From JANYJZ01 sp964523395 (GTDB taxonomy: Bacteria > Bacteroidota > Ignavibacteria > UBA10030 > SZUA-254): a DNA stretch of 64,000 bases. The notes below the pieces were generated by a model. That model was not told where the DNA came from. It made no database searches and saw only the letters and a list, made by a program, of their open reading frames with translations. Every line of letters starts with the position of its first letter. The stretch's first letter is position 1. Position numbers and translations under genes: made by a program. The DNA lies in assembly GCA_964523395.1 (NCBI GenBank), contig CAZFXS010000005.1, positions 186,001 through 250,000 of the forward strand. Reading direction: 5' to 3'. Below, in pieces: positions 26,158 to 34,451 of this stretch.

Positions 26158-26459
26158 GATTTCGTTTTACCGCGAGATTGAACACGCCGGAGAAACGAAT
26201 TGTCCTTTGACAACGTTCCCTCCATTACAAGAAACCGCACTACATTTTCCCTCGGTTCAAGCTGGAGAGACGCTATATGCTCGATCTCTCCTTCACTGAC
26301 CCCCCGCTTCCGGAGCGTACGATGTATCGTTCCGTGTGTCAGCCTGACAATAACCGACGATCCCGGAGTCATTGAACGTGCAAGGTGCGCCGGAAGAGGT
26401 ATCATACCTTCCGCGTTTACCTGAGCTTCAAATTCTATAACAGGATATGGATGTTCCAT
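26154..26459 (-). CDS. SpoVT/AbrB-like small protein, VapB-type antitoxin candidate
   Basis: A 101-aa protein whose first 50 residues resemble a swapped-hairpin AbrB/MazE domain: FEAQVNAEGMIPLPAHLARS followed by MTPGSSVIVRLTHG. The C-terminal half (TLRKRGVSEGEIEHIASLQL, and RENVVRFLVMEGTLSKDNSF) is charged and could wrap a toxin. It overlaps the PIN gene by four bases. Together they look like a VapBC pair, although the antitoxin is longer than most and similarity is moderate. Confidence 0.6.
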   Translation of the reverse strand: MEHPYPVIEFEAQVNAEGMIPLPAHLARSMTPGSSVIVRLTHGTIHRTLRKRGVSEGEIEHIASLQLEPRENVVRFLVMEGTLSKDNSFLRRVQSRGKTKS

Positions 26460-26568
26460 ACGATGTTACGCAGTAAAGTACACGAAAATGGCAACATGCT
26501 TTTCGCTGATTTGTCCGGGAGAATACGGCATTCTCACGAATATAATCTTGTCAGGAAAGGACAGTATG

Positions 26569-26763
26569 TTATGCGTAGACTTCTTTTTCGTTACACTTGC
26601 ACACCTGCATGCGCCGGTGATTGAACCGGATACTGCCGTGCTTCGAAGGTTCCGAACTTACAAAAAGAATGGATTGTTTGATGGCTCCGCACTTCGCGCA
26701 CTTTTTCCCCGGAATTGCGGCCGCTTTACTTGCTTTATCGGCAAATGATTGTTGTTTTGCCAT
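26569..26763 (-). CDS. Small zinc-ribbon-like protein (CxxC...CxC), function unknown
   Basis: A 64-aa basic protein with a convincing ribosome site (AAGGAGA 8 nt before the ATG). It carries C22-A-K-C25 in KKCAKCGAIKQSILFV and C55-K-C57 near the C-terminus (MQVCKCNEKEVYA), which could bind one zinc. The N-terminal 20 residues are basic and disordered (AKQQSFADKASKAAAIPGKK). I do not recognise the family. It lies 19 bp downstream of the GAF-GGDEF gene and 110 bp upstream of the AbrB-like gene. Confidence 0.6.
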   Translation of the reverse strand: MAKQQSFADKASKAAAIPGKKCAKCGAIKQSILFVSSEPSKHGSIRFNHRRMQVCKCNEKEVYA

Positions 26764-26782
26764 GGTGCTTTCTCCTTAATGA

Positions 26783-28780
26783 TTAAAAAATCCGTACTGT
26801 ATTTCCACCGGCTTCTGACGCACGATGGATTACTGCCAATGTATTTCCCAGCAGTTCTTCTTTGCGCATCCCGTCGAGGACGCCGCACACTCCGACACTG
26901 ATGGTGACAGAAAAACTCTTGCCGTCGAGGTTGATTACATGCCCCGCGACGTTCTTTCGTATTTTCTCAGCCCATATGTACGCTTCATTCGAAGCGGTGT
27001 TGGCGAGAATAATGCCAAACTGGTTGTATTCATATCTTCCCACAACATCGTATGAACGAACGCTTGCGCGGATTGCCTGGGCGAGCGTCGCAATTACTCT
27101 TTCAAAGCCCGGCTTCCCGTATCGGTTCTCAAGCTCCAGTGCTTTATCAATAGTCACAAACATCATCGACAATTCGCTGCCGGTATCTTCGGCACGCTGT
27201 AATTCATCTTCCATTTTTTGCAGGAAAAACTTCCGTGAATACATACCGGTCGCATCATCGATAATAACATATTCATTGATGACTTCCTGCAGATACAAAA
27301 TTTCAAGCGCGGAGGCTACGTTTTCCGCAAGACGGTACAGCATCTCTGTATCCTGACGCGAAAAATTGTATTTCTCCCTGCTTTCGATCGTTACCGCGCC
27401 GTAGCACTTATTCAGTGAACTGACAGGGACTGAAACCAGCGATCCCTTTTTTTCAAGTTTTTCACCGGCAAAATATCTGGGCGTATCAATGGTTTCCAAG
27501 TTATCCACTGTTGTGTGGATGTTACTTTTAATAGTGTGCCCAACAATGCTTGCAGGGAAATCTATCGTCTGTTCGGGTATGATATACGCGTGGTTCGACC
27601 GGTTCGTTACTTTCTTTGCTACCCATGCATGTTTCGCTTCATCATACAGCACCACCGAAAGATAATCCCAGTTAATCAGCTTGGATGTTTCCTCGGCAAG
27701 GGTCTGCACTATGCTGTTAAGCGAAAAATTATTACGCACACGCTCCTGGAGCCTGCGAATAGAACGAAGCAACTCCGAGTCAAGGAGCAAATCATATTTA
27801 TCGGTGTAGCTTTTTATTAAAGCTGAAATCAGTTTGGTAAACTGACCAAGCAACACCAGCGTTTCCTGCCCGAATTCATCTTCGGCAACACCATCAACAA
27901 TGACAACTGCAACCGGATAATCGGGACGACTTTCATCCGACGGTTTTGAAAAATAGACCGGAACGCCGACAAAAGAGTGAACTGACGCGGGCATATCATA
28001 ATACGGAAACAATTCCCGCTCAGATTTGGGGTTGATTTCAGTGACCAATTCCGGCTGACCGGTCACTGCAACCTTACTGACAAGATCATGACCAATCGGG
28101 AAGCGGCGTGAGCTGATAAAGTGCTGGCTGTCAGTCACCCGTGCCTCAAGGACCATCTGCTGTTTTTCCCTGTTGGCCCAGAAGAATGCCACAGAGTGCG
28201 CGAACAACACTTCCTTAATAACGCCAAGTACCTTCAGAAGCAAAAAATCAAACTCTGCGCGCGGTTCTGAATCGCCTTTATAAATTTCCGAGTCGGCGTC
28301 AAAAAAATCCGAGATATTAAATTCCCTGACCGTATTATGCGCATCGTTCCGCGATGTCGGTTTAAATGAATGCCCGCTCATCGCAGGCGCATCAGCCAGC
28401 GCGGTCTGCTGGACCTTTGCCGCAGGTTTCGCCGGTTCAAAACTTGGTTCAGGAGCGTGATAATAAGATGTTTCAGATTCAGCTGCCTGCACATCATCGA
28501 ACATCATTTTTTTCATCACTGTGTTTTCCGGCTGGGTCCGGAACAACGTGTTTTCACTCCTCTTATCCGCCTGCCCCATATTATACTTCGACTTTAAGAA
28601 CATAAATGTCAAAGCTGCAGACGCAAGTACGACTAGTAAGCAAAAAAGGCGGACCACAAAAATATCAACTAAAACACCCAAAACTAACGCAACCACCCCG
28701 CCGGCAAGTATGAAACCATCGTATGCGCCAGCCTTGATAATTAAGGTATTTAACGTCTCTTTTTGCTCAGAGAGCTTCAT
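26783..28780 (-). CDS. Membrane protein with two GAF domains and a degenerate GGDEF domain
   Basis: From the ATG at 28780 it has 665 aa (a TTG at 28801 is possible). Two transmembrane helices lie near the N-terminus (DGFILAGGVVALVLGVLVDI and LFCLLVVLASAALTFMFL), followed by a disordered segment, a GAF domain (~180-330, with FVGVPVYFSKP), a second GAF (~350-490, PASIVGHTIKS and KKGSLVSVPVSS) and a GGDEF-fold domain (~515-665). In the latter the active-site loop reads GRYEYNQFGII (around residue 580) instead of GGDEF, so cyclase activity is improbable; it may be a c-di-GMP-insensitive sensor or bind nucleotides. It heads the minus-strand run toward the shell genes. Confidence 0.85.
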   Translation of the reverse strand: MKLSEQKETLNTLIIKAGAYDGFILAGGVVALVLGVLVDIFVVRLFCLLVVLASAALTFMFLKSKYNMGQADKRSENTLFRTQPENTVMKKMMFDDVQAAESETSYYHAPEPSFEPAKPAAKVQQTALADAPAMSGHSFKPTSRNDAHNTVREFNISDFFDADSEIYKGDSEPRAEFDFLLLKVLGVIKEVLFAHSVAFFWANREKQQMVLEARVTDSQHFISSRRFPIGHDLVSKVAVTGQPELVTEINPKSERELFPYYDMPASVHSFVGVPVYFSKPSDESRPDYPVAVVIVDGVAEDEFGQETLVLLGQFTKLISALIKSYTDKYDLLLDSELLRSIRRLQERVRNNFSLNSIVQTLAEETSKLINWDYLSVVLYDEAKHAWVAKKVTNRSNHAYIIPEQTIDFPASIVGHTIKSNIHTTVDNLETIDTPRYFAGEKLEKKGSLVSVPVSSLNKCYGAVTIESREKYNFSRQDTEMLYRLAENVASALEILYLQEVINEYVIIDDATGMYSRKFFLQKMEDELQRAEDTGSELSMMFVTIDKALELENRYGKPGFERVIATLAQAIRASVRSYDVVGRYEYNQFGIILANTASNEAYIWAEKIRKNVAGHVINLDGKSFSVTISVGVCGVLDGMRKEELLGNTLAVIHRASEAGGNTVRIF

Positions 28781-29019
28781 GTTTTGTTTGTTTATATTCA
28801 AACATTCTCATGGAAAGTGCCTAAATCTACGCAATTGTGCAGTGAAAGTCAATCATAATCATACATATTATTGAGGCCGGAAGGCTTGTTTGGTTTTCCT
28901 CCACCTCCCTGAGTCCGCCGTGATTTTTACCATTTGAATGTGCCGGATCAATCATTAACATCACAGAGTTCTTGCAAATTAGACAAACAAACAGTATAAT
29001 TGGGCAACTTTGAACAACA

Positions 29020-29658
29020 ATGGAAGATCAATCCATACATATTCTCCTGGTTGATGACGATGCGGATTACGCAGCTATCACCAGACATCATCTCCGGACC
29101 TTTCTCAACAAGCAGTTTTCTCTCGAATGGGTAAACAGCGGCGAATCAGCGATTACCTACCTCAGGGAACACCCGGAGGTAAGTCTTATCCTTATGGACT
29201 ATTACCTTCCAAACCAAAACGGGCTGGAGACAATCAAACAACTCTTTGAGTCCAAAGTTGAAACTCCCATTATTCTCCTGACATCAAACAAGGATTTCAG
29301 GGTAGCAATTGAAGCCATGAAATATGGCGTTGAAGACTATTTGGTGAAGGAAGAGATGATGGAAACTATGCTTCCCCGGGCAATTGTGAACGTTATAGAC
29401 CGCGTCAATCTCAAGAAACGGATCAAAGAGTCAGAGAACAGAAAGAACGCTTCAGAAGCCATCCAGGAACTTATTGTTACCATGTGTCACGAATTCAACA
29501 ATCCCCTCGCAGCTATCAAAATCAGTACCGATATTCTTTCACGACAACAGGTTCCGGGAGAAGAGAAAGATCTACTCTCAAGATTAAATTCTAATATTTC
29601 AATTCTCGAGAAACAGATTATCAAGCTTCGCGATATTACTGCTCCTGCGAAAGAATAA
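29020..29658 (+). CDS. Response-regulator receiver fused to a HisKA dimerisation domain, no ATPase domain
   Basis: A 212-aa protein. Residues 1-125 are a receiver: acidic pocket VDDDAD, phosphoacceptor D60 in LILMDYYLP, TS in LLTSNKD and K of YLVKEE. Residues ~145-205 form a histidine-kinase dimerisation/phosphoacceptor domain with H157 in MCHEFNNPLAAIKIS. The protein ends there; no HATPase_c domain follows in any frame within the next 275 bp. It could receive phosphate at D60 and relay it at H157, or act as an adaptor to another kinase. It is transcribed divergently from the GAF-GGDEF gene. Confidence 0.85.
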   Translation: MEDQSIHILLVDDDADYAAITRHHLRTFLNKQFSLEWVNSGESAITYLREHPEVSLILMDYYLPNQNGLETIKQLFESKVETPIILLTSNKDFRVAIEAMKYGVEDYLVKEEMMETMLPRAIVNVIDRVNLKKRIKESENRKNASEAIQELIVTMCHEFNNPLAAIKISTDILSRQQVPGEEKDLLSRLNSNISILEKQIIKLRDITAPAKE

Positions 29659-29718
29659 ATCAGCTACTGTGGTGACTTCATTTTTGAGAAGGTCCTCCCG
29701 GGAATCTTTATCGAATTC

Positions 29719-29747
29719 TTGATTCTTTCGGCTAAAATACCTATATT
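29719..29747 (+). promoter_or_regulatory. Candidate sigma-70-type promoter in the gap after the receiver-HisKA gene
   Basis: TTGATT (29719-29724) and TATATT (29742-29747) are separated by 17 bp, close to the sigma-70 consensus. A terminator-like hairpin follows about 160 nt downstream, so the pair may define a small RNA; alternatively it serves the NIF3 gene. Promoters in this phylum often deviate from this consensus, so confidence is low. Confidence 0.35.
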
Positions 29748-29882
29748 GTCATCCGAATGATTGTCGTTTCACCATACAGATTATTGTCGACCGTGCCTTT
29801 TCAGGAGCACATGCCGAAAAAGGGTACTATCCGGCAAATCAACAAGAAAATTACAATAAAAAAAAATTAACGCTGTACCGAC

Positions 29883-29914
29883 TGTCCCGCTCCCAAGACC
29901 GGGACATTTTTTTT
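29883..29914 (+). terminator. Rho-independent terminator candidate before the NIF3 gene
   Basis: TGTCCCG (29883-29889) pairs with CGGGACA (29900-29906) over a 10-base loop and is followed directly by eight Ts. It lies 20 bp upstream of the NIF3 start and 225 bp after the preceding stop, a long way for a simple 3' terminator. Confidence 0.65.
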
Positions 29915-29933
29915 CTCTCACATGTATTAACGC

Positions 29934-31046
29934 ATGGTTATCCGCGACATCCAGCAAATCTTTGAATCATGGACTCCACCGGCAATTGCCTGGGAACAGG
30001 ACAATATCGGATTACAGATCGGCTCACCGAAGAAACGAGTTAAAAAAATTCTTGCCGCGCTGGATATCACTGATCAAGTCATCGCAGAAGCCGAACGGCA
30101 ACAGATTGATCTTATTATTTGTCATCACCCTCTTCTCTTCAAGCCATTGCGTTCCATAACGGAAGAGCACCGGATCGGGAGAATGTGTCAACGTCTCATT
30201 AAAAGTAACATTGCGGTGTTTGCTGCTCATACAAATCTTGATTTTACAACAGGGGGTGTCAGTTTTGCGCTTGCAGAAGCCCTCGGTATTCAAACCCCCG
30301 GCATTCTTTCGAAACGCCAAAACGCCGAGACAAAGGTTGTCACGTTCGTTCCCCGCAATCATGTCGACAACATCAGAACCACGATGGCAAACGAAGGCGC
30401 GGGGATCATCGGCGAATATACATCCTGCTCGTTCCAGACTGAAGGAGTTGGAACATTCCAGGGTTCAGCAGCCTCAAAACCATTCGCGGGAAAGCCGGGA
30501 CATCTTGAACATGCAGAAGAAATACGCCTCGAAATGATTGTCCCGAACTGGAAACTGCCGCCAGTCGTTGCGGCGCTTCGCAGTGTGCATCCCTACGAAG
30601 AACCTGCATACGATTTGTATCCGCTGAAGAATGCCAGCAATACATATGGCGCCGGAGTTATCGGGACATTACGATCTCCCATAACACTTCGGGGATTCCT
30701 GAAGAAGATATGCTCGTCGTTAAAAACTCCCACAGTACGATACAGCGGCAATCTGCAATCAACAGTACACACTGTCGCCGTCTGCGGAGGGAGCGGGTCC
30801 GACATGATTAGTTCAGCAATTCAGCAACGGGCCGACGCTTTTGTCACTGCGGACATCCGATATCATAGTTTTGACGAGCCGGACAACCGCATGGCGCTGA
30901 TTGATGCCGGGCATTTTGAAACAGAAGCGCCCGCGATACAGACAATAGTCGCTACACTGCGCCAACACCCTCTATTGAAAAAAGACCGAGTTACAGTTAC
31001 TGCTTCACGTGCTATGAAAAATCCAGTTCAATATTTTCTGTCATAA
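29934..31046 (+). CDS. NIF3-family dinuclear metal protein (YqfO type)
   Basis: A 370-aa NIF3/DUF34 protein of the long YqfO form. Metal ligands are in IICHHPLLFK (two His), AVFAAHTNLD, YHSFDEPDNR and DAGHFETEAP (C-terminal His and Glu). Between the halves is the ~100-residue PII-like insertion (KVVTFVPRNHVDNIRTTMAN to AYDLYPL) typical of Bacillus YqfO. Family members are annotated as GTP cyclohydrolase I type 2 or as metal-dependent hydrolases, but the physiological role is unsettled. It is followed 10 bp later by the CT398-like zinc ribbon gene, a conserved pair in many bacteria. Confidence 0.9.
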   Translation: MVIRDIQQIFESWTPPAIAWEQDNIGLQIGSPKKRVKKILAALDITDQVIAEAERQQIDLIICHHPLLFKPLRSITEEHRIGRMCQRLIKSNIAVFAAHTNLDFTTGGVSFALAEALGIQTPGILSKRQNAETKVVTFVPRNHVDNIRTTMANEGAGIIGEYTSCSFQTEGVGTFQGSAASKPFAGKPGHLEHAEEIRLEMIVPNWKLPPVVAALRSVHPYEEPAYDLYPLKNASNTYGAGVIGTLRSPITLRGFLKKICSSLKTPTVRYSGNLQSTVHTVAVCGGSGSDMISSAIQQRADAFVTADIRYHSFDEPDNRMALIDAGHFETEAPAIQTIVATLRQHPLLKKDRVTVTASRAMKNPVQYFLS

Positions 31047-31056
31047 GGAGACCATT

Positions 31057-31785
31057 GTGGAAAACAAGCTCAAACTTTTGTACGCGCTTCAGCAAGTTGA
31101 TTTACAATTACAGGATATTCATGAACTCAAAGGCGACTTACCCGGGATTGTGGATGAACTTGAAACAAAAGTCAACGATATCGAACAAAAAGTGAAAGAG
31201 CTTGAAAAGACAATAAAGCAATCCAAAATGGACCGTGACCGCGCTGATACCGATATTATCGACCTCACGGAAAAAGTTGAGAAATACAAAAGCCAACAGC
31301 TTCAGGTAAAGTCAAATAAACAGTACGACGCACTGACCAAAGAAATTGAACTCGCCGAAGAAAAGTCATCCAGACTTCAAAAAGAGATGGAAATCCTTGA
31401 AGGAAGAATCCAGGTTGCCAAAACCGATTCAACGACCTTGTCGGCACAACTTGATGAACTCAAAGGCGAGTATGATGAACGAAAGAAAGAGCTGAAGGAA
31501 GTCAACAAGGAGCATGAAAAAGAAGAATTAAAATTCAAACATGAACGTGAGAAGCTTCTCGCGCGCATCGATAAAGAAGACCTTGAACGATACGACCGCA
31601 TCTATAAAGCGAAAAACGGCAAAGCAGTGGTTCTTGTAAAGCGGGGTGCCTGCGGCGGATGCTTTAACCGTGTGCCTCCACAAAAGATACTGGAAATTAA
31701 ACAGAACGCGAAGCTGTTTGTATGCGAACATTGCGGGAGAATTCTCGTCTCCGATCAAATCGCAGAAAAGAGCCTTGTGCTCTGA
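31057..31785 (+). CDS. Coiled-coil C4 zinc-ribbon protein (CT398 type)
   Basis: A 242-aa protein: residues ~10-180 are a long antiparallel coiled coil rich in Lys/Glu (LETKVNDIEQKVKELEKTIK and similar), and the last 60 hold a C4 zinc ribbon, GACGGCFNRVPPQ...FVCEHCGRIL. The start is a GTG with AAGGAG 7 nt before it. The fold matches Chlamydia CT398, which binds flagellar or secretion ATPase-related proteins and sigma-54 in chlamydiae; its job elsewhere is unknown. Adjacent to NIF3 and RNase H genes. Confidence 0.88.
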   Translation: MENKLKLLYALQQVDLQLQDIHELKGDLPGIVDELETKVNDIEQKVKELEKTIKQSKMDRDRADTDIIDLTEKVEKYKSQQLQVKSNKQYDALTKEIELAEEKSSRLQKEMEILEGRIQVAKTDSTTLSAQLDELKGEYDERKKELKEVNKEHEKEELKFKHEREKLLARIDKEDLERYDRIYKAKNGKAVVLVKRGACGGCFNRVPPQKILEIKQNAKLFVCEHCGRILVSDQIAEKSLVL

Positions 31786-32202
31786 ATGATTGTGCATGCG
31801 TACACCGACGGGGCGTCCCGCGGAAACCCCGGAGAAAGCGGCATAGGAGTAATACTTAAGGACGAGCAGGGCAGCGTTATCATCTCCGGAGGAGGATATA
31901 TCGGCACAGCAACAAACAACATTGCAGAATATCGCGCGCTGCTTGCCTGCCTGAAAAAAGCCATCACCATGAAATGCAGTCATCTCGTAGTACATTCAGA
32001 CAGCCAATTGATGGTCAGGCAGTTATTAGGAGAATATCGGGTTAAAGACAAGATTCTCCAGGAATTTTTTCGCGAGGCTAAAGCTCTGTTGAATGCGGCT
32101 TCGTTTACGTTTTCGATTGTTCATGTAGAGCGGGAAAACAACCGTGAAGCAGACCTGCTCGCAAACTCCGGCATTGATGCTAAACTACCGTTACAATGGT
32201 GA
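31786..32202 (+). CDS. RNase HI-like ribonuclease
   Basis: A 138-aa RNase H fold protein of the small YpdQ/RnhA-like family, starting immediately after the zinc-ribbon gene (no gap). The four catalytic carboxylates are D8 (YTDGASRGNPG), E48 (NNIAEYRAL), D72 (VHSDSQLMV) and D123 (NREADLLAN). It should cleave the RNA strand of RNA-DNA hybrids, as in R-loops or primers. Slightly shorter than classical RnhA and without the basic protrusion. Its stop is 33 bp before the RNase P RNA gene. Confidence 0.9.
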   Translation: MIVHAYTDGASRGNPGESGIGVILKDEQGSVIISGGGYIGTATNNIAEYRALLACLKKAITMKCSHLVVHSDSQLMVRQLLGEYRVKDKILQEFFREAKALLNAASFTFSIVHVERENNREADLLANSGIDAKLPLQW

Positions 32203-32235
32203 CAGCGCCGGAGACCAAAACAAGTGTATTTTTAC

Positions 32236-32634
32236 ACTGCGCGTCGTGCAATCGCTCCGTCAAGTTCATACGAACGTGACGGGGAGGAAAGTCCGAACTC
32301 CGCAGGACAGAGTACCTTCTAACGGAAGGGTATCAGCCGCGCAAGTTGCTGGTAACGGATAGTGTCACAGAAAATATACCGTCCGCCTTTGGCGGATAAG
32401 GGTGAAAAGGCGAGGTAAGAGCTCACCATCCCGGCAGTAATGCCGGGCATTGACAAACCCTACTCGGAGCAAGACCACATGCGTCCCGTACCACACCTGA
32501 GTTGTCCGCTCATGTTCCGCAAGGGACAGCGGGACTGGTAGGTCGCTCGATTCCTCCCGTGAGGGGGGAACAAGATCAATGATTGCATCCCGGTGTCACC
32601 ATCGGGAACAGAATTCGGCTTACAGGCGCGCAGT
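32236..32634 (+). ncRNA. rnpB: RNase P RNA (type A, bacterial)
   Basis: Universal landmarks are in order: GAGGAAAGTCCGAACTCC (CR-I, from 32284), ACAGAAA after P10-P11, GGTGAAAAGGCGAGGTAAGA, and the 3' end ACAGAATTCGGCTTACAG (32608-32625), which forms the second half of P4 and CR-V. Helix P1 pairs ACTGCGCG (32236-32243) with CGCGCAGT (32627-32634), fixing both ends at ~399 nt. The catalytic RNA processes pre-tRNA 5' ends. A TCCGCC-TTT-GGCGGA palindrome at 32382 forms a peripheral helix (probably P12). It sits between the RNase H and recJ genes, transcribed with them or alone. Confidence 0.95.
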
Positions 32635-32687
32635 ATAATTTTCACGTTGAGTCTGTACGCCCAACGTTTATTCATTACTGGAGATCC

Positions 32688-34451
32688 ATGAAACGAGAGT
32701 ACCGCTGGACATTAACTCCCATCGCCGACTATGCCGCTGTTGCACAGTTAGCCAAGGAAATCAATGTCTCCGAACCCATTGCAAAAATCCTCGTCCACAG
32801 GAAAATCGATACCTACGACAAGGCAAAGGAATTTTTCCGCCCCCAACTGAGCCATCTCCATGATCCGTTCCTTATGCATGACATGGGCAAGGCTGTCGAG
32901 AGAATTGAAAAAGCACTCATCGCTCATGAACGCATTATTATTTTCGGCGACTACGACGTCGACGGAACAAACAGCGCCGCGATGCTTTACCTCTATTTCA
33001 AAAACCTCGGAGCCGAAACGATATTCCATATTCCCGACAGAGTAAAAGAAGGGTATGGTATTTCTTCAGTAGGCATAGATCGCGGGCACGAATTCGGGGC
33101 AACTCTTCTTATCTCAATCGACTGTGGAATTACCGCCATTGATCAGGTTGAATACGCCCGTTCAAAGGGCATGGATGTCATTATCTGCGACCATCATGAG
33201 CCCGGTGAGCAAATCCCTAACGCACACGCAGTTCTCGATCCGCTCAAACCAAATTGTCCATATCCTTTTAAATATCTCTGTGGATGCGGCGTCGGCTTTA
33301 AACTGATGCAGGCAATTGCCAAGCACCGCAAAGAGGAAGAGTCCGTGTATGGATATCTCGACTTCGCGACGCTCGCGACAACCGCCGATATTGTTCCGCT
33401 TGTCGGAGAAAACAGGATACTGACCAAAATCGGCCTTGAGCAAATCAATACCAAACCCCGGCCCGGAATCCAGGCGCTCATTGATTCTTCGGGAACGAAT
33501 ACAGGAAAAATTACCACGGGGCAAATTGTTTTTGTCCTTGCTCCACGCATTAATGCTGTCGGCAGAATGGGCGATGCGACACGCGCCGTAAAGCTGCTGA
33601 CCACAGATGACCAGGAAGCCGCTAATTCTCTCGCGCTTGTTCTCGAGGAAGAGAACAGGAACCGCAGAAAGATTGATGAAGACACGTTTTTGAAAGCGCA
33701 GGAGCTTGTTGAAAATTTCCTTCACGCGGACAGCGACCCCGCCATCGTCCTGCACCACGAACAATGGCATCCCGGCGTTATCGGGATTGTCGCTTCGCGG
33801 CTCGTGGAAAAATACTACCGCCCCACGATCATGATGACCACTGTCGACGGTGTTGCAAAAGGGTCTGCACGCAGTATCGTGGGATTCGATATTCATCAGG
33901 CACTGAAACGCGTCGAACACAAACTCATTCAGTTTGGCGGACACAAATACGCGGCAGGACTTACGGTGGATCTTAACCGTGTCGATGAATTCAGGGAAGC
34001 ATTCAATGAAGTTGTGTCCGAATTAATGTCGGAAGAAGTCCGCACACCGGAAATAAGAATCGATGCCGAAATCACACTTGCGGAATTAACCCCGAGATTC
34101 CTGAAAGTTCTCAAAGAATTTGCCCCCTACGGCCCCGGAAACATGCGTCCCTTATTCCTTACCCGCGGCGTGGAAGTTGTCGGGGTTCCTAAAATTGTCG
34201 GGAAAGACCATCTCAGGTTCAAAGTCCGGCAGCAAAGGAATGTATTAGACACGATCGGATTCGGACTCGGCTCCCTGATGGATGAAGTGCAGGCGAACAA
34301 CAAGAGTCTGGATCTCGTGTTCTCGGTTGATGAATATGAATGGGCTACAGCCAATGCGAAAAATGGCAATGGAAATGGCGACACATTTCCGCAATTAAAA
34401 ATAAAAGATATTCGAAAACATTCAGAGGTAATCAGTAATGTCAGGCCATAA
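32688..34451 (+). CDS. recJ: Single-stranded-DNA-specific exonuclease RecJ
   Basis: A 587-aa RecJ, starting at the ATG at 32688 (GGAG before it); in-frame sequence further upstream belongs to the RNase P RNA. DHH motifs: IIFGDYDVDGTNSAAMLYLY, LISIDCGITA, IICDHHEPGEQIPNAHAVLD; DHHA1 motifs: GVIGIVASRLVEKYYRP, GSARSIVGFDIH, FGGHKYAAGLT; an OB-fold C-terminal domain starts near FAPYGPGNMRPLFL. It degrades ssDNA 5' to 3' in recombination, mismatch and base-excision repair. It overlaps yebC by 14 bp. Confidence 0.94.
   Translation: MKREYRWTLTPIADYAAVAQLAKEINVSEPIAKILVHRKIDTYDKAKEFFRPQLSHLHDPFLMHDMGKAVERIEKALIAHERIIIFGDYDVDGTNSAAMLYLYFKNLGAETIFHIPDRVKEGYGISSVGIDRGHEFGATLLISIDCGITAIDQVEYARSKGMDVIICDHHEPGEQIPNAHAVLDPLKPNCPYPFKYLCGCGVGFKLMQAIAKHRKEEESVYGYLDFATLATTADIVPLVGENRILTKIGLEQINTKPRPGIQALIDSSGTNTGKITTGQIVFVLAPRINAVGRMGDATRAVKLLTTDDQEAANSLALVLEEENRNRRKIDEDTFLKAQELVENFLHADSDPAIVLHHEQWHPGVIGIVASRLVEKYYRPTIMMTTVDGVAKGSARSIVGFDIHQALKRVEHKLIQFGGHKYAAGLTVDLNRVDEFREAFNEVVSELMSEEVRTPEIRIDAEITLAELTPRFLKVLKEFAPYGPGNMRPLFLTRGVEVVGVPKIVGKDHLRFKVRQQRNVLDTIGFGLGSLMDEVQANNKSLDLVFSVDEYEWATANAKNGNGNGDTFPQLKIKDIRKHSEVISNVRP

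Noticed and set aside
26783..28780. Active diguanylate cyclase
   Set aside because: The active-site loop reads EYNQF rather than GGDEF/GGEEF, so cyclase activity is not expected.
29659..29933. Frameshifted HATPase domain after the receiver-HisKA gene
   Set aside because: The N-, G1- and G2-box motifs are absent in all frames of the gap, so no broken kinase is indicated.
31003..31018. parS-like CACGTG near 31003
   Set aside because: The surrounding bases do not match TGTTTCACGTGAAACA and it lies far from parAB inside the NIF3 gene.
32583..32687. Upstream extension of recJ to 32583
   Set aside because: The extra residues are encoded by the 3' part of the RNase P RNA; the ATG at 32688 has a ribosome site.
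33162..33944. A 260-codon open frame antisense to recJ
   Set aside because: It is complementary to conserved DHH/DHHA1 motifs; composition is that of an antisense shadow.
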